NCBI GenBank assembly: GCA_934098385.1
Contig: CAKOOJ010000005.1
Coordinates: 5,321-69,320 of the forward strand
DNA length: 64,000 nucleotides
Origin: an uncultured Bacilli bacterium
GTDB lineage: Bacteria; Bacillota_I; Bacilli_A; RF39; UBA660
Reading direction: 5' to 3'
Shown here: positions 18,135-26,560 of the stretch, one piece after another
Layout of the letters: each line of letters starts with the position of its first letter
Numbering within the stretch: position 1 is the first letter of the stretch
The notes under the pieces: model-generated
What the model was told of the DNA's origin: nothing
The model's input: the letters and a program-made list of their open reading frames with translations, nothing else
Database searches by the model: none
Made by a program: the position numbers and the translations under genes

Positions 18135-18466
18135 AATATTATTTTACCTCCCTTTATTCTTAAATTTGGATAATTTTTATCCGTTAATAAAATTGTAATA
18201 AGATGTTTTTTAATATTATTATTAATATTTATACAATAGGTTCTATTTTTCTTAGCAATTATAGGTACTAAAATAATTGATAAATTACTATATATAATTA
18301 TTTTATATACTTCATTATCACAAATAGGTAATTCTATATTACCAAACCTATCTGTAATACCTTCATAAACAATCTTATTACATGTATCTTTTAATATAAT
18401 TTTTAAATTACTTAAAACTATATTATTATTACTACATAGTCTTATATATATACAATCTTTATTCAT
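18110..18466 (-). CDS. Small Cna-B-like domain protein
   Basis: 118 residues from the ATG at 18466; the frame extends to 18478 but the extra codons are the GAGGTGG ribosome site. One beta-sandwich-like domain with the ITDRFGNIELP turn typical of carboxypeptidase-regulatory/Cna-B folds. The C-terminal tail runs into the 17589-18134 gene by overlap, so the two are coupled. No catalytic motif. Function unknown. Confidence 0.55.
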   Translation of the reverse strand: MNKDCIYIRLCSNNNIVLSNLKIILKDTCNKIVYEGITDRFGNIELPICDNEVYKIIIYSNLSIILVPIIAKKNRTYCININNNIKKHLITILLTDKNYPNLRIKGGKIILWQDIQFR

Positions 18467-18519
18467 AACCCACCTCATTACAATATAGTGTATGTTTTAT
18501 TCAACTCTTTTGTAAAGGC

Positions 18520-20373
18520 TTATTCCTCTATACTCCAAATTATTAAAGTACAATAATCTTCATCCATAAGTAAATTTTTGTTTGGAATAATCATTAGTCC
18601 TTTATCTGTAGAAAATGTAATATTACTAACTTCAACATTTCCATTATTAGAATTAGATTCATAAACCAACTGTTTATTAGTTGTTAAATTAATTAATTCA
18701 TTATCAAATTTTTTAAATTTTAATGAATCAATTAATACTTTATCGCCACTTATCATTGGATTTACATAATTAATATACAATTTCCATTTAGTACTATTTA
18801 TTCTACTATCTACAACTCTAATCTCTGTCATATTTTTCTTATGTAAAATTATAGGATTATAAGATACAGGTATAGTACTAAAAGGTATATTTTCTGTAGT
18901 TTTTAAAAGTGTTAATTCTCCATTAAATGGTATATTTACTTTTCTTTCTGTATAACACCCATTTAAACAAGATGTTATTTTTACTCGCGTATTATCTGGA
19001 ACTGCTGAATCAATATCTATTTCAAATAATCCTTCTTCATTTGCTTTTGTTGTTAGTCTTTTAGTATCATATTCTATTAAAATATCTGAGTAAGGTATTG
19101 TATGACCAGATATAGTATTATTTGAACTATTTATCGGGTGAATATTAATTTTTAACATTCCTATTGTTAGTATTTTTATATTTTGAAATGAAAAACTATT
19201 TATATCTGTAAGTGAATTTAATTCACTTTCTGTAAAATTATGTGACGTAATTGTAGTAGTATTCTTATCAAATGTACCAGTTATTTCTACAGGATTTTTC
19301 TCTTTATACCAATAAAATGCAGGTGTATCATCTAATGTACAAGCACTTAAATAATCTAAGGCATAAATCCACATGTTTATTCTACTAAATTTAAAAGAAA
19401 AATTAACTGGGTTATTTGTATACATTACATTAGCATTTTTTGTATAAATATTTATATATTTAGGATTATCAAATATTATTTTTTGATTAGAACCTTTAAA
19501 ATAAATATTATAATTATCACTCGGTGTTTTCATATAAGTATTTATTACTGAAAAACTAGCTCCCTCTTTTACTGTAAGATTACCAAATATACTCCACATT
19601 GGTATTCTTTGATGACTTTTTTCAATAAAAGTAAAATTTGCCATTTCTTCTATCAATACATTTCTAGCTCCATGAGTTGTTGTTATAGAAAATCCATTTC
19701 CTGTTGTTAAAAGAAATTCTGCGCCATGACCTACTATTAAATCTAATTTATTAGTACCATTCATAAGTTCTTCATTAGTTGTAATATTAACATGACTATT
19801 AGGAACTATTTTTATATAGGAAGGTATAACGTCATTAAAGAAGAATACTGGATTAACAGTTGAATTACTCGTAATAGTTGTGTTTCCCCCTATTATAATT
19901 CTATTTGAATCACATATTTTTTTTACCGTAACATTATTTGTATCGACACCAGATATCATAGAATCATTTATTTTAGTTGTACCGTAATAATTACAAGAAA
20001 GTTCTACTCCACTAAAATTAACATTATTATATTCAACTACTAAATCATTATAATTGGGATGAGATGGAACGTATACTACTCCATAAGTATGAGAACTAAT
20101 TATATTCATGTTTTTTAATACTATTTTTTTATTTTGTTTATTAGCATTTATAACATCAGTTGATTCTGTTAAATTGTTTGTATATGTATATTTGTTATTA
20201 TTATATGTTCCGTCAATTACTATTTCTGTTTTATTAGAATTAATGGTAAATCCGTTAGTAAGCGTTATGTCATTACCAAAAAACACATAAGTATAGTCAT
20301 TTGTTTCACTTAGTACTTGTTTTAATTCTTCACTGTTATTTACTACAACTGTATTATCATTTATTATCTGCAT
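18520..20373 (-). CDS. Right-handed beta-helix protein with Cna-B-like and WxL-like C-terminal parts
   Basis: 617 residues. Residues ~1-330 repeat short strands with N and T ladders (KIVLKNMNIISSHTYG, RIIIGGNTTITSNS, RNVLIEEMANFTF) as in pectate-lyase-like beta-helices. Around residues 400-480 a Cna-B-like domain shows TKANEEGLFEIDI. The C-terminus (STKWKLYIN... and YCTLIIWSIEE) recalls the two WxL cell-wall-binding motifs, which is tentative. No signal peptide is seen. I take the ATG at 20373 because GGATAGTGAT lies just upstream; the earlier ATG at 20412 has no ribosome site. Probably a surface or particle structural protein. Confidence 0.7.
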   Translation of the reverse strand: MQIINDNTVVVNNSEELKQVLSETNDYTYVFFGNDITLTNGFTINSNKTEIVIDGTYNNNKYTYTNNLTESTDVINANKQNKKIVLKNMNIISSHTYGVVYVPSHPNYNDLVVEYNNVNFSGVELSCNYYGTTKINDSMISGVDTNNVTVKKICDSNRIIIGGNTTITSNSTVNPVFFFNDVIPSYIKIVPNSHVNITTNEELMNGTNKLDLIVGHGAEFLLTTGNGFSITTTHGARNVLIEEMANFTFIEKSHQRIPMWSIFGNLTVKEGASFSVINTYMKTPSDNYNIYFKGSNQKIIFDNPKYINIYTKNANVMYTNNPVNFSFKFSRINMWIYALDYLSACTLDDTPAFYWYKEKNPVEITGTFDKNTTTITSHNFTESELNSLTDINSFSFQNIKILTIGMLKINIHPINSSNNTISGHTIPYSDILIEYDTKRLTTKANEEGLFEIDIDSAVPDNTRVKITSCLNGCYTERKVNIPFNGELTLLKTTENIPFSTIPVSYNPIILHKKNMTEIRVVDSRINSTKWKLYINYVNPMISGDKVLIDSLKFKKFDNELINLTTNKQLVYESNSNNGNVEVSNITFSTDKGLMIIPNKNLLMDEDYCTLIIWSIEE

Positions 20374-20459
20374 AATATCACTATCCTTTATTTTAGGATA
20401 TGACTGAAACATAAAAAGATATAATTAATAAGTATTAAAAAAGAATAGATTTTTTTACT

Positions 20460-20708
20460 CTAATTAATTTTGGTAAGACTTAAGTTTGCGTTATTGTTTC
20501 CATAAAATATTATATTTACATCAGTATATGATTTTATTTCTAACGTAGTAACATCATTTTTGTCTAACTTTGAAATAAGCGGTATTCTTTCTATTTGTAA
20601 TTTAAGAAAAAACGTTACTAATATTATAAATAGAAATGAGACTAAAAATTTATATTTGCCGAAAATATGAATACCATCAGTATTTAAATAGTTAAAATTT
20701 TGCCACAC
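20460..20708 (-). CDS. Possible small single-pass membrane protein
   Basis: 82 codons starting with GTG at 20708 and no convincing ribosome site. One hydrophobic segment (FLVSFLFIILVTFFL) followed by a beta-like tail (VTTLEIKSYTDVNIIFYGNNN). It lies between the collagen-like gene and the beta-helix gene on the same strand. Not recognised; may be a remnant. Confidence 0.35.
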   Translation of the reverse strand: MWQNFNYLNTDGIHIFGKYKFLVSFLFIILVTFFLKLQIERIPLISKLDKNDVTTLEIKSYTDVNIIFYGNNNANLSLTKIN

Positions 20709-20744
20709 AACTACATTATTATTTGATAAACTTTCTTATAATAT

Positions 20745-20770
20745 GAAAAAATCAAGGATTTTCCTTGATT
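20745..20770 (-). terminator. Terminator of the collagen-like gene
   Basis: Perfect stem AATCAAGGA/TCCTTGATT then TTTTTC, overlapping the stop codon region of the gene ending at 20769. Confidence 0.85.
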
Positions 20771-21923
20771 ATTTTCCTAAATAAGTTACAACTAATGTTA
20801 CTAATGGATTTGCAAAATATGATTTTGTAGATAAATCTCTTATATCTGGTGTACTTAAATATATTGTACTATTTCCTAAGTTAGCAAGTTCATACAATGT
20901 ATTTGTATCTGTTACTGCAACGATTCCGTGTGCATGTAATTCTACTGGTTCACCATTATAAACCCATTCGCCTACTCCAACATATATGTTGTCAGTATTA
21001 TTTTGTCTTAATCCAACAGAAACTATGTCTGTTGTAGGATCAAAGTCTACTCCGTTTACTGATGGATATGCAGAGACAGTAAATTCTATTTTATAATGTC
21101 CTATTTGATTAAATTTAATTGTTTCATCGTCTGTATTAATTGTAACTAGACTAGTTGGGTCTAATTCCATTCTATCTAGGGGCAATCTTTCAGAGGAAGC
21201 AACTGGTATTCCATCAGCGCTAGTTCCATCGTTATACGTTACTACGTAAGCAGACCTAACAGATTCTAATCCCACTGGTCCAGTTGGACCAATTTCACCT
21301 TGAAGTCCTTGTGGACCTATTGGTCCTGTTGGGCCTGTTGGTCCTGTTGGACCAGTTTCACCTTGAAGTCCTTGTGCACCTGATGGGCCCGTTGGTCCTG
21401 TCGGACCAGTTTCACCTTGAAGTCCTTGTACACCTGATGGGCCCGTTGGTCCTGTCGGACCAGTCGGACCAGTTGGGCCAGTCGGACCAGTTGGGCCAGT
21501 TACTCCTTGGATACCCTGCAAACCTTGTAATCCTTGTGGGCCTGTAGCTCCAGTTAAACCTTGTGGACCTTGAAGACCTTGTGTTCCTTGAGGACCAGTT
21601 GCACCAGTGGCACCTTGTGTTCCTTGGATTCCTTGAGCACCTTGTGGACCCGTTGGTCCTGTTGGGCCTTGTAAACCTTGTTGGCCTTGTATTCCTTGTG
21701 CTCCTTGTGGACCTGTTGGACCTATTTCACCTTGAACACCTTGAATACCTTGTATTCCTTGTGGACCTGTTGGACCGATATTACCACTCGGACCTTGTGG
21801 CCCTGTTGGTCCTTGAGGTCCAGTTGGGCCAGTTAATCCTCGAGGCCCTGTTGGGCCTGTTGGACCTATTGGGACGTTACCACAATAAGGACTACATCTA
21901 TGATTATTTATTGCGTCATTCAT
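20769..21923 (-). CDS. Collagen-like protein, BclA-like
   Basis: 384 residues: a short N-terminus (MNDAINNHRCSPYCGNVPI) with two cysteines, 66 uninterrupted Gly-X-Y triplets (residues 20-217, mostly GPT, GPQ, GIQ, GLQ), and a ~165-residue C-terminal beta domain beginning at SAYVVTYNDG that resembles the TNF/C1q-like head of BclA-type exosporium proteins. Such proteins trimerise into a stalk with a globular tip on spores or on particle surfaces. No signal peptide. The start has GGAGGT. The adjacent beta-helix and SpaA-like genes suggest one structural assembly. Confidence 0.85.
   Translation of the reverse strand: MNDAINNHRCSPYCGNVPIGPTGPTGPRGLTGPTGPQGPTGPQGPSGNIGPTGPQGIQGIQGVQGEIGPTGPQGAQGIQGQQGLQGPTGPTGPQGAQGIQGTQGATGATGPQGTQGLQGPQGLTGATGPQGLQGLQGIQGVTGPTGPTGPTGPTGPTGPTGPSGVQGLQGETGPTGPTGPSGAQGLQGETGPTGPTGPTGPIGPQGLQGEIGPTGPVGLESVRSAYVVTYNDGTSADGIPVASSERLPLDRMELDPTSLVTINTDDETIKFNQIGHYKIEFTVSAYPSVNGVDFDPTTDIVSVGLRQNNTDNIYVGVGEWVYNGEPVELHAHGIVAVTDTNTLYELANLGNSTIYLSTPDIRDLSTKSYFANPLVTLVVTYLGK
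21273..21866 (-). repeat. Tandem 9-bp-periodic repeat encoding Gly-X-Y triplets
   Basis: 594 bp of GGN-NNN-NNN codons. Within it, longer units such as GPTGPSGAQGLQGET recur nearly identically around 21350-21450, which makes it prone to length change by slippage. It is much more GC-rich than its surroundings. Confidence 0.9.
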
Positions 21924-21975
21924 TTTTTATACCTCCTATTTATATAATATGTTTATAACATAAAAAAAGAATATG

Positions 21976-22001
21976 AAAAAAGTATCATTATTTGATACTT
22001 T
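21976..22001 (-). terminator. Terminator overlapping the trxB stop codon
   Basis: Stem AAAGTATCA/TGATACTTT, loop AATAA that contains the TAA stop, then five T. Confidence 0.85.
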
Positions 22002-22872
22002 TAAACACATTGGTAGCAGCGACTGCACCATCACTAACAGCTGTCACTAACTGATACAAATCTTTTTTTATTATATCTCCAGCAGCATATATACCTTTAA
22101 CACTCGTTTCCATATTTTTATCTACTACAATATAATTATTATCCATTTTTAAATTTAAACCTTTTAAAATACCAATACTAGGTTCATATCCAATGTTAAT
22201 AAATATACCAGAAAGTTTAATTTCTTCATCTTTAATCTTAATAGATTCTACAACATCATTACCGACAATCTCTTCTATAACACTATTAAATTTAACAACT
22301 ACATTATCTTTATTTAATACATCTTTTATTAAACTTTCATTACCGATAAATTTATCTTTTCTAACTATTACATAAACTACTTCACATATATTAGATAAAT
22401 ATATGGCAGATTCTAAAGCACTATTTCCTCCACCTACTACACAAACTTTTTTATTCTTATAAAGATTACCATCACATGTAGCACAATAACTTATTCCTCT
22501 ACCCATATATTTATCTTCATTTTTAATACCAAGTTTCTTAGGTTTTCTGCCACTACAAATAATAATTTTCTTTGCCTTATATTCATTATTAGTAGTTATT
22601 ACTGTTTTAATATCACCATTCTTTATATTAATTACTTCTTCATTATAAAGTGGAATATTTAAACTATTAAAATGCTCAAATAAATTGAAAGCAAAATCAC
22701 TTCCGCTAATACTTTTTATACCTGGATAATTTTCAACAATACTTGAAGTACTAATAATACCTCCTGGAACTCCATAATTAATTACACAAACATTTAAACC
22801 ACTTCTTTTAGCATAAATACTTGCACTAACACCACTAGCACCAAGTCCTATAATAATAACATCATAAATCAT
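21988..22872 (-). CDS. trxB: Thioredoxin reductase (NAD(P)/FAD-dependent)
   Basis: Reduces thioredoxin with NADPH. FAD-binding GLGASGVSASIYA at the N-terminus, redox CATCDG near residue 135, the second dinucleotide motif VVGGGNSALESA, and the C-terminal GIYAAGDI signature. 294 residues, a little shorter than the usual ~310. The GxGxxA/S pattern of the NAD(P)H site reads GGGNSA, as expected. The start has AGGTGAT. It lies 7 bp after lgt, on the same strand, and ends at a strong terminator. Confidence 0.93.
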   Translation of the reverse strand: MIYDVIIIGLGASGVSASIYAKRSGLNVCVINYGVPGGIISTSSIVENYPGIKSISGSDFAFNLFEHFNSLNIPLYNEEVINIKNGDIKTVITTNNEYKAKKIIICSGRKPKKLGIKNEDKYMGRGISYCATCDGNLYKNKKVCVVGGGNSALESAIYLSNICEVVYVIVRKDKFIGNESLIKDVLNKDNVVVKFNSVIEEIVGNDVVESIKIKDEEIKLSGIFINIGYEPSIGILKGLNLKMDNNYIVVDKNMETSVKGIYAAGDIIKKDLYQLVTAVSDGAVAATNVFKSIK

Positions 22873-22879
22873 ATATCAC

Positions 22880-23695
22880 CTAAAATCTTAAAACATCTTT
22901 ATTACTTTTATCATTATAAAGATCTTCAAATTTTCCTTTCTTACTATTTATTATTAACATAACAACACCAACTATAACCATAATAACCGAAACTATCATT
23001 GCAACTCTAAAACCAGCTAACATTAAAGCATCTGTTCTACTTCTCTCAATAAAAAATCTTATTGTTCCATATATAATTAAATAAAGTGCAGTTGGAGTAC
23101 CAACTTTAGTATATTTATTACGCCTAATAATACATATTAATATAAAACCAATCAAACAAAATATAGATTCATATAGAAATGTAGGAGTATAATAAACTCC
23201 ATCAATTTTCATTCCCTTAATAATGAATTCAGGTATATGTAAACTTCTTAAATGCTCTATATTTGTTGCAAGTCCATGTGCTTCTCCATTAAAAAAATTA
23301 CCCCATCTTCCAATAGCTTGTCCTATAAGTAAACCTACAACTATAAAATCTAAATATCTAACTGTCCTTTGTTTATACTTTCTTGTATAAACTAATATAG
23401 TTAATAAACCAGCAATTATACCTCCATGTATAGCAAGTCCGCCGTTCCATATTTTTAATATTTCATCAATATTATTTCCATAATATTCAAAATCAAAAAT
23501 AACATAATAAATTCTAGCACCAATAATTCCCATTATTAAAGTCCAAAATAATAAATTAAATATAAAATTCTTATCTATATCAAATCTTTTAGCTTCTCTT
23601 TCTATCAAATATGTTGCTACAAAAAAACCTATTAATATTAATACAGAATACCATCTTATTTCGAATTTTCCTAAACTAAATATTACTGGATTCAT
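22880..23695 (-). CDS. lgt: Prolipoprotein diacylglyceryl transferase
   Basis: Transfers diacylglycerol to the lipobox cysteine of prolipoproteins at the membrane. Seven-helix protein of 271 residues. Signature segments: IRWYSVLILIGF near the N-terminus, WNGGLAIHGGIIAG, and GRWGNFFNGEAHG with the essential arginine. Its start overlaps the stop of the upstream gene by 4 bp. Confidence 0.95.
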   Translation of the reverse strand: MNPVIFSLGKFEIRWYSVLILIGFFVATYLIEREAKRFDIDKNFIFNLLFWTLIMGIIGARIYYVIFDFEYYGNNIDEILKIWNGGLAIHGGIIAGLLTILVYTRKYKQRTVRYLDFIVVGLLIGQAIGRWGNFFNGEAHGLATNIEHLRSLHIPEFIIKGMKIDGVYYTPTFLYESIFCLIGFILICIIRRNKYTKVGTPTALYLIIYGTIRFFIERSRTDALMLAGFRVAMIVSVIMVIVGVVMLIINSKKGKFEDLYNDKSNKDVLRF

Positions 23696-24096
23696 AATTT
23701 AACACTCCTAATTTCTCTACCAATTAAGTTATCTATAACAATACTCATTACACTAATAAATATCGATATAAAAAATGCACATAACCATCCATCTAATATA
23801 AAATGACTTCCAAGTAATAAACTTATTATTTTAAGAATAAATACATTAACTAATGGATATGTTAATCCTAATGTATATATATTTATTGGTAGCATAATAG
23901 CATTTAACATTGGTTTAACACTTTTATTCATAATTATTAAGAATATGGAAACTATAAAAGCATATTTAACACCATCAACATATATATTTTTAAATAATTT
24001 ACTCGCTAAAACAATTACAACCATATTAACTATAATATTACTTATAATATCTAATATTATATCTTTTCTATCTATCTTTTTATCATATTCTAACAT
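23692..24096 (-). CDS. Small membrane protein, phage holin 4 superfamily (PF04020-like)
   Basis: 134 residues with four predicted membrane helices. The LTYPLVNVFILKIISLLLGSHFILDGW stretch (written here as two parts of one motif around residues 80-105) and the closing ISIFISVMSIVIDNLIG fit the family sometimes labelled phage holin 4_2 / YvlD-like. In chromosomes such proteins are not lysis proteins; role unknown. Overlaps lgt by 4 bp. Confidence 0.6.
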   Translation of the reverse strand: MLEYDKKIDRKDIILDIISNIIVNMVVIVLASKLFKNIYVDGVKYAFIVSIFLIIMNKSVKPMLNAIMLPINIYTLGLTYPLVNVFILKIISLLLGSHFILDGWLCAFFISIFISVMSIVIDNLIGREIRSVKL

Positions 24097-24110
24097 AATA
24101 CCACTCTTTC

Positions 24111-24275
24111 TTACTTATACATAATAAGTGCATCAAAACAATATATTTGTTCTTCACCACTTATACATACACTAACATTAAATTTAATATCTATAACATC
24201 TTTATCTACTATAAATTCATTTATACTATTTTCTAAATCTTTTTCATGCCCTTCATCTATAACTTTAACTTTCAT
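24111..24275 (-). CDS. Cse60-like small protein
   Basis: 54 residues from the ATG at 24275, which has GGTGATACA just upstream; the frame runs on to 24314 without a good site. The sequence MKVKVIDEGHEKDLENSINEF...IDIKFNVSVCISGEEQIYCFDAL matches my memory of Cse60, a small sigma-E-dependent sporulation protein of Bacillus, in both ends of the chain. Recognition is by eye, so moderate confidence. Confidence 0.6.
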   Translation of the reverse strand: MKVKVIDEGHEKDLENSINEFIVDKDVIDIKFNVSVCISGEEQIYCFDALIMYK

Positions 24276-24316
24276 TGTATCACCATATATATTATACAAT
24301 ATACAATATGTCAAAA

Positions 24317-25204
24317 TTACTCGAATTTTAAGTCTATTAAACTATTAAATATACTAAGTATTAGTATACCACCTAAACTAGATAATGCTGGATTTATTAA
24401 ATAAAATATAAATGTTAATATACCAACTAATATACCATATATACTACTACCTATCTTTGTATAGCTACTACTTATTGGATCTGTACTTATATATACAAAA
24501 TTAAACAATATATTATTAGTAAATAACATATTCATAATATTACCAATATCTTTATTTATAAAGCAATATATAATAGTTAATATAGAGAATACTATACTAG
24601 CATAGATAGGTATTACTCTTTTATACATTTTAGAATTATATAATATTATAAAACTAATTATTAATAAAAGTATATTAGTAGTTATTATACCACCACTACC
24701 TTTACCAAGCATATAATCAAGTGCATTCATATTAAATTTATTACTAGCTTCATATATATTTAAAAAACTAAATTTATTACTTATATTCATTATAAAAAAT
24801 ATTATTAAACTAGTTAATGCAATTATATTTAATTTAATATTTTTAATAAATTTAGATATAAATAATATTATAAATGTTATTATACTAAATAATAATATAT
24901 TAGTTCTTATACTACATATACCACCTATTAAAATACCATATATAGGATATAGATTACTAAAAATAATATTAATTAAACTATCTTTACTTTTCTTTATATA
25001 TTTTTCATATATTATATTAACTAAACTACCTATTATAAAACCTAATAATATTATTATTAATGGTTTAAACATACCAAATAAACTAACATAATTCTTTATA
25101 TATAAACTTATACCATTTTTATAAAAACCAAATAATATAAGTGGTAATAAACTAATTATATATATTAAAGATAATTTTTTTATACTATTATCACTCTTTA
25201 TCAT
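24317..25204 (-). CDS. rnfD: RnfD-like membrane subunit
   Basis: 295 residues, very hydrophobic with about nine membrane helices. The segment YISTDPISSSYTKIGSSIYG matches the conserved RnfD/NqrB motif (ATDPVTS...G..IYG). RnfD is a flavin-carrying membrane subunit of the Rnf ferredoxin:NAD oxidoreductase. The usual SGAT-type covalent flavin site is not obvious; GKGSGGIITTN occupies the region. It overlaps rnfC by 14 bp. I use the ATG at 25204 (AAAGGA upstream). No rnfG, E, A or B in the window. Confidence 0.7.
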   Translation of the reverse strand: MIKSDNSIKKLSLIYIISLLPLILFGFYKNGISLYIKNYVSLFGMFKPLIIILLGFIIGSLVNIIYEKYIKKSKDSLINIIFSNLYPIYGILIGGICSIRTNILLFSIITFIILFISKFIKNIKLNIIALTSLIIFFIMNISNKFSFLNIYEASNKFNMNALDYMLGKGSGGIITTNILLLIISFIILYNSKMYKRVIPIYASIVFSILTIIYCFINKDIGNIMNMLFTNNILFNFVYISTDPISSSYTKIGSSIYGILVGILTFIFYLINPALSSLGGILILSIFNSLIDLKFE

Positions 25205-26306
25205 ATTTAACACATCCTTTATTAAGTTCTATTTTAGAAGGACATACATAAGAACACATACCACAATTTATACAACGTTCTTTATACTGTTTACTCTTTT
25301 TATCTTTATTAAAATACATATATTTTGGATTTATATTAACAGGACAAATATTTACACATAATCCACAATTAATACAATCTACTGTTTTATATTTATTTAA
25401 TTTATTAACATATATACTTCTTATATTTTTATCTATTATAAAATTAGTATCTTTTATATTTATACCATTTAATAAACCATTTATAATAATATTTTTACTA
25501 TCTATATTATATTCTTTTAATATATCACTTAAGTTAGTACCAATATTAACTCTTAATACTTTAGTATAATTTATTAAATCACCAGTTAAGGTAATATAAG
25601 TATTAGATACTGGAATATTCTTTTTTAATAAATTATATATATTTAAAACATCTAATATATTTAAATATTCTACATTATATTTTTTATTTTTATGATTAGT
25701 TAATTTAGGTAATAATATTTCTCTTTTACCAATAATATTATCATTAGTAAATAATTTTAATTCTATTTTTGGATATGTACCCATATTATTAAATAATATA
25801 TTTACTAAATCTATATCACTATTACTAACTGCTAAGACACATTTTTTTATATTCATAATATCTATTAAAGCATCTATTGCATCTAAAATATTTATTGTAT
25901 ATTCTTTAAGTAATGTATTAAATGTAATTTCTGTATTAAATTCATCTATTCCATTTATTATCAATACTTTACTAGTTTCATCAAACTTATTAAGAACATT
26001 ATATTTTATTATTAAATCTTTTAATTCTTCTCTAGTATAGTTACTAATATATTTTTTAGTACCTATTTTTTTTCTAGTTTTATCTCTATAATCATTTTCA
26101 ATTACTATATATTTGTTATTACTTATTTTTGTTAAACCTAATATTTTACCAGACACAGAACTATATATATTTTTTTTATTATCAGTCATTATAATATCAT
26201 TTTTATAAACTATATCATTATCATGTACTAGTATTTCCATATCATCATAATATTTTATATAAATATAATCAGTTGTCAATAAATTTTCTATATTACTTTC
26301 TTTCAT
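25191..26306 (-). CDS. rnfC: RnfC-like electron transport subunit
   Basis: 371 residues, shorter than typical RnfC (~440). The N-terminus has the barrel-like segment VHDNDIVYKNDII...SVSGKILG; the middle resembles the SLBB/NuoF-type fold (RVNIGTNLSDILKEYNI); the C-terminus carries two [4Fe-4S] sites, CINCGLCVNICP and CINCGMCSYVCP. RnfC passes electrons between NADH and the membrane part. The glycine-rich NADH/FMN site of standard RnfC is weak or absent, which may mark a divergent version. Followed by rnfD in the same operon. Confidence 0.72.
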   Translation of the reverse strand: MKESNIENLLTTDYIYIKYYDDMEILVHDNDIVYKNDIIMTDNKKNIYSSVSGKILGLTKISNNKYIVIENDYRDKTRKKIGTKKYISNYTREELKDLIIKYNVLNKFDETSKVLIINGIDEFNTEITFNTLLKEYTINILDAIDALIDIMNIKKCVLAVSNSDIDLVNILFNNMGTYPKIELKLFTNDNIIGKREILLPKLTNHKNKKYNVEYLNILDVLNIYNLLKKNIPVSNTYITLTGDLINYTKVLRVNIGTNLSDILKEYNIDSKNIIINGLLNGINIKDTNFIIDKNIRSIYVNKLNKYKTVDCINCGLCVNICPVNINPKYMYFNKDKKSKQYKERCINCGMCSYVCPSKIELNKGCVKYDKE

Positions 26307-26333
26307 ATCTTACACCTTACATTAATTATAAAC

Positions 26334-26358
26334 TAAAAAGTACTAAATTAATAGTACT
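26334..26358 (-). terminator. Terminator upstream of rnfC
   Basis: AGTACT, an eight-base loop, AGTACT followed by TTTTTAG on the minus strand; closes the mutL transcript before rnfC. Confidence 0.6.
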
Positions 26359-26436
26359 GAATTTTAGATAAGTAAAATTTAAAATCTTATAAACTTATTT
26401 ATACTTTTATCAGACTTTTCTATTTAATTACTTCTA

Positions 26437-26547
26437 TCAACTATATATAGTTGTAAATACATATAATATTCCAATTATAATAGGTATAAGTAAAGCAAGT
26501 CCTACTATTGTATAAAATAATTTATTATTTTCTAATATTTCTTTCAT
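26437..26547 (-). CDS. Small single-pass membrane peptide after mutL
   Basis: 36 codons: MKEILENNKLFYTIVGLALL then IPIIIGILYVFTTIYS, one membrane helix. The start lies 13 bp after the mutL stop with GAAAGGG as ribosome site, so it would be coupled to mutL. Too short for most gene callers. Coding is likely from the ribosome site and composition; function unknown. Confidence 0.55.
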   Translation of the reverse strand: MKEILENNKLFYTIVGLALLIPIIIGILYVFTTIYS

Positions 26548-26560
26548 ATATATACCCTTT

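Noticed and set aside
21273..21866. CRISPR-like periodic repeat
   Set aside because: The period is 9 bp, coding, with no spacers.
21284..21958. Long plus-strand frames opposite the collagen-like gene
   Set aside because: They are produced by the Gly-X-Y codon periodicity; the minus-strand frame has the ribosome site, terminator and known domains.
23692..24096. Prophage, because of a holin-type membrane protein
   Set aside because: The family is common in chromosomes next to housekeeping genes; no other phage genes adjoin it.
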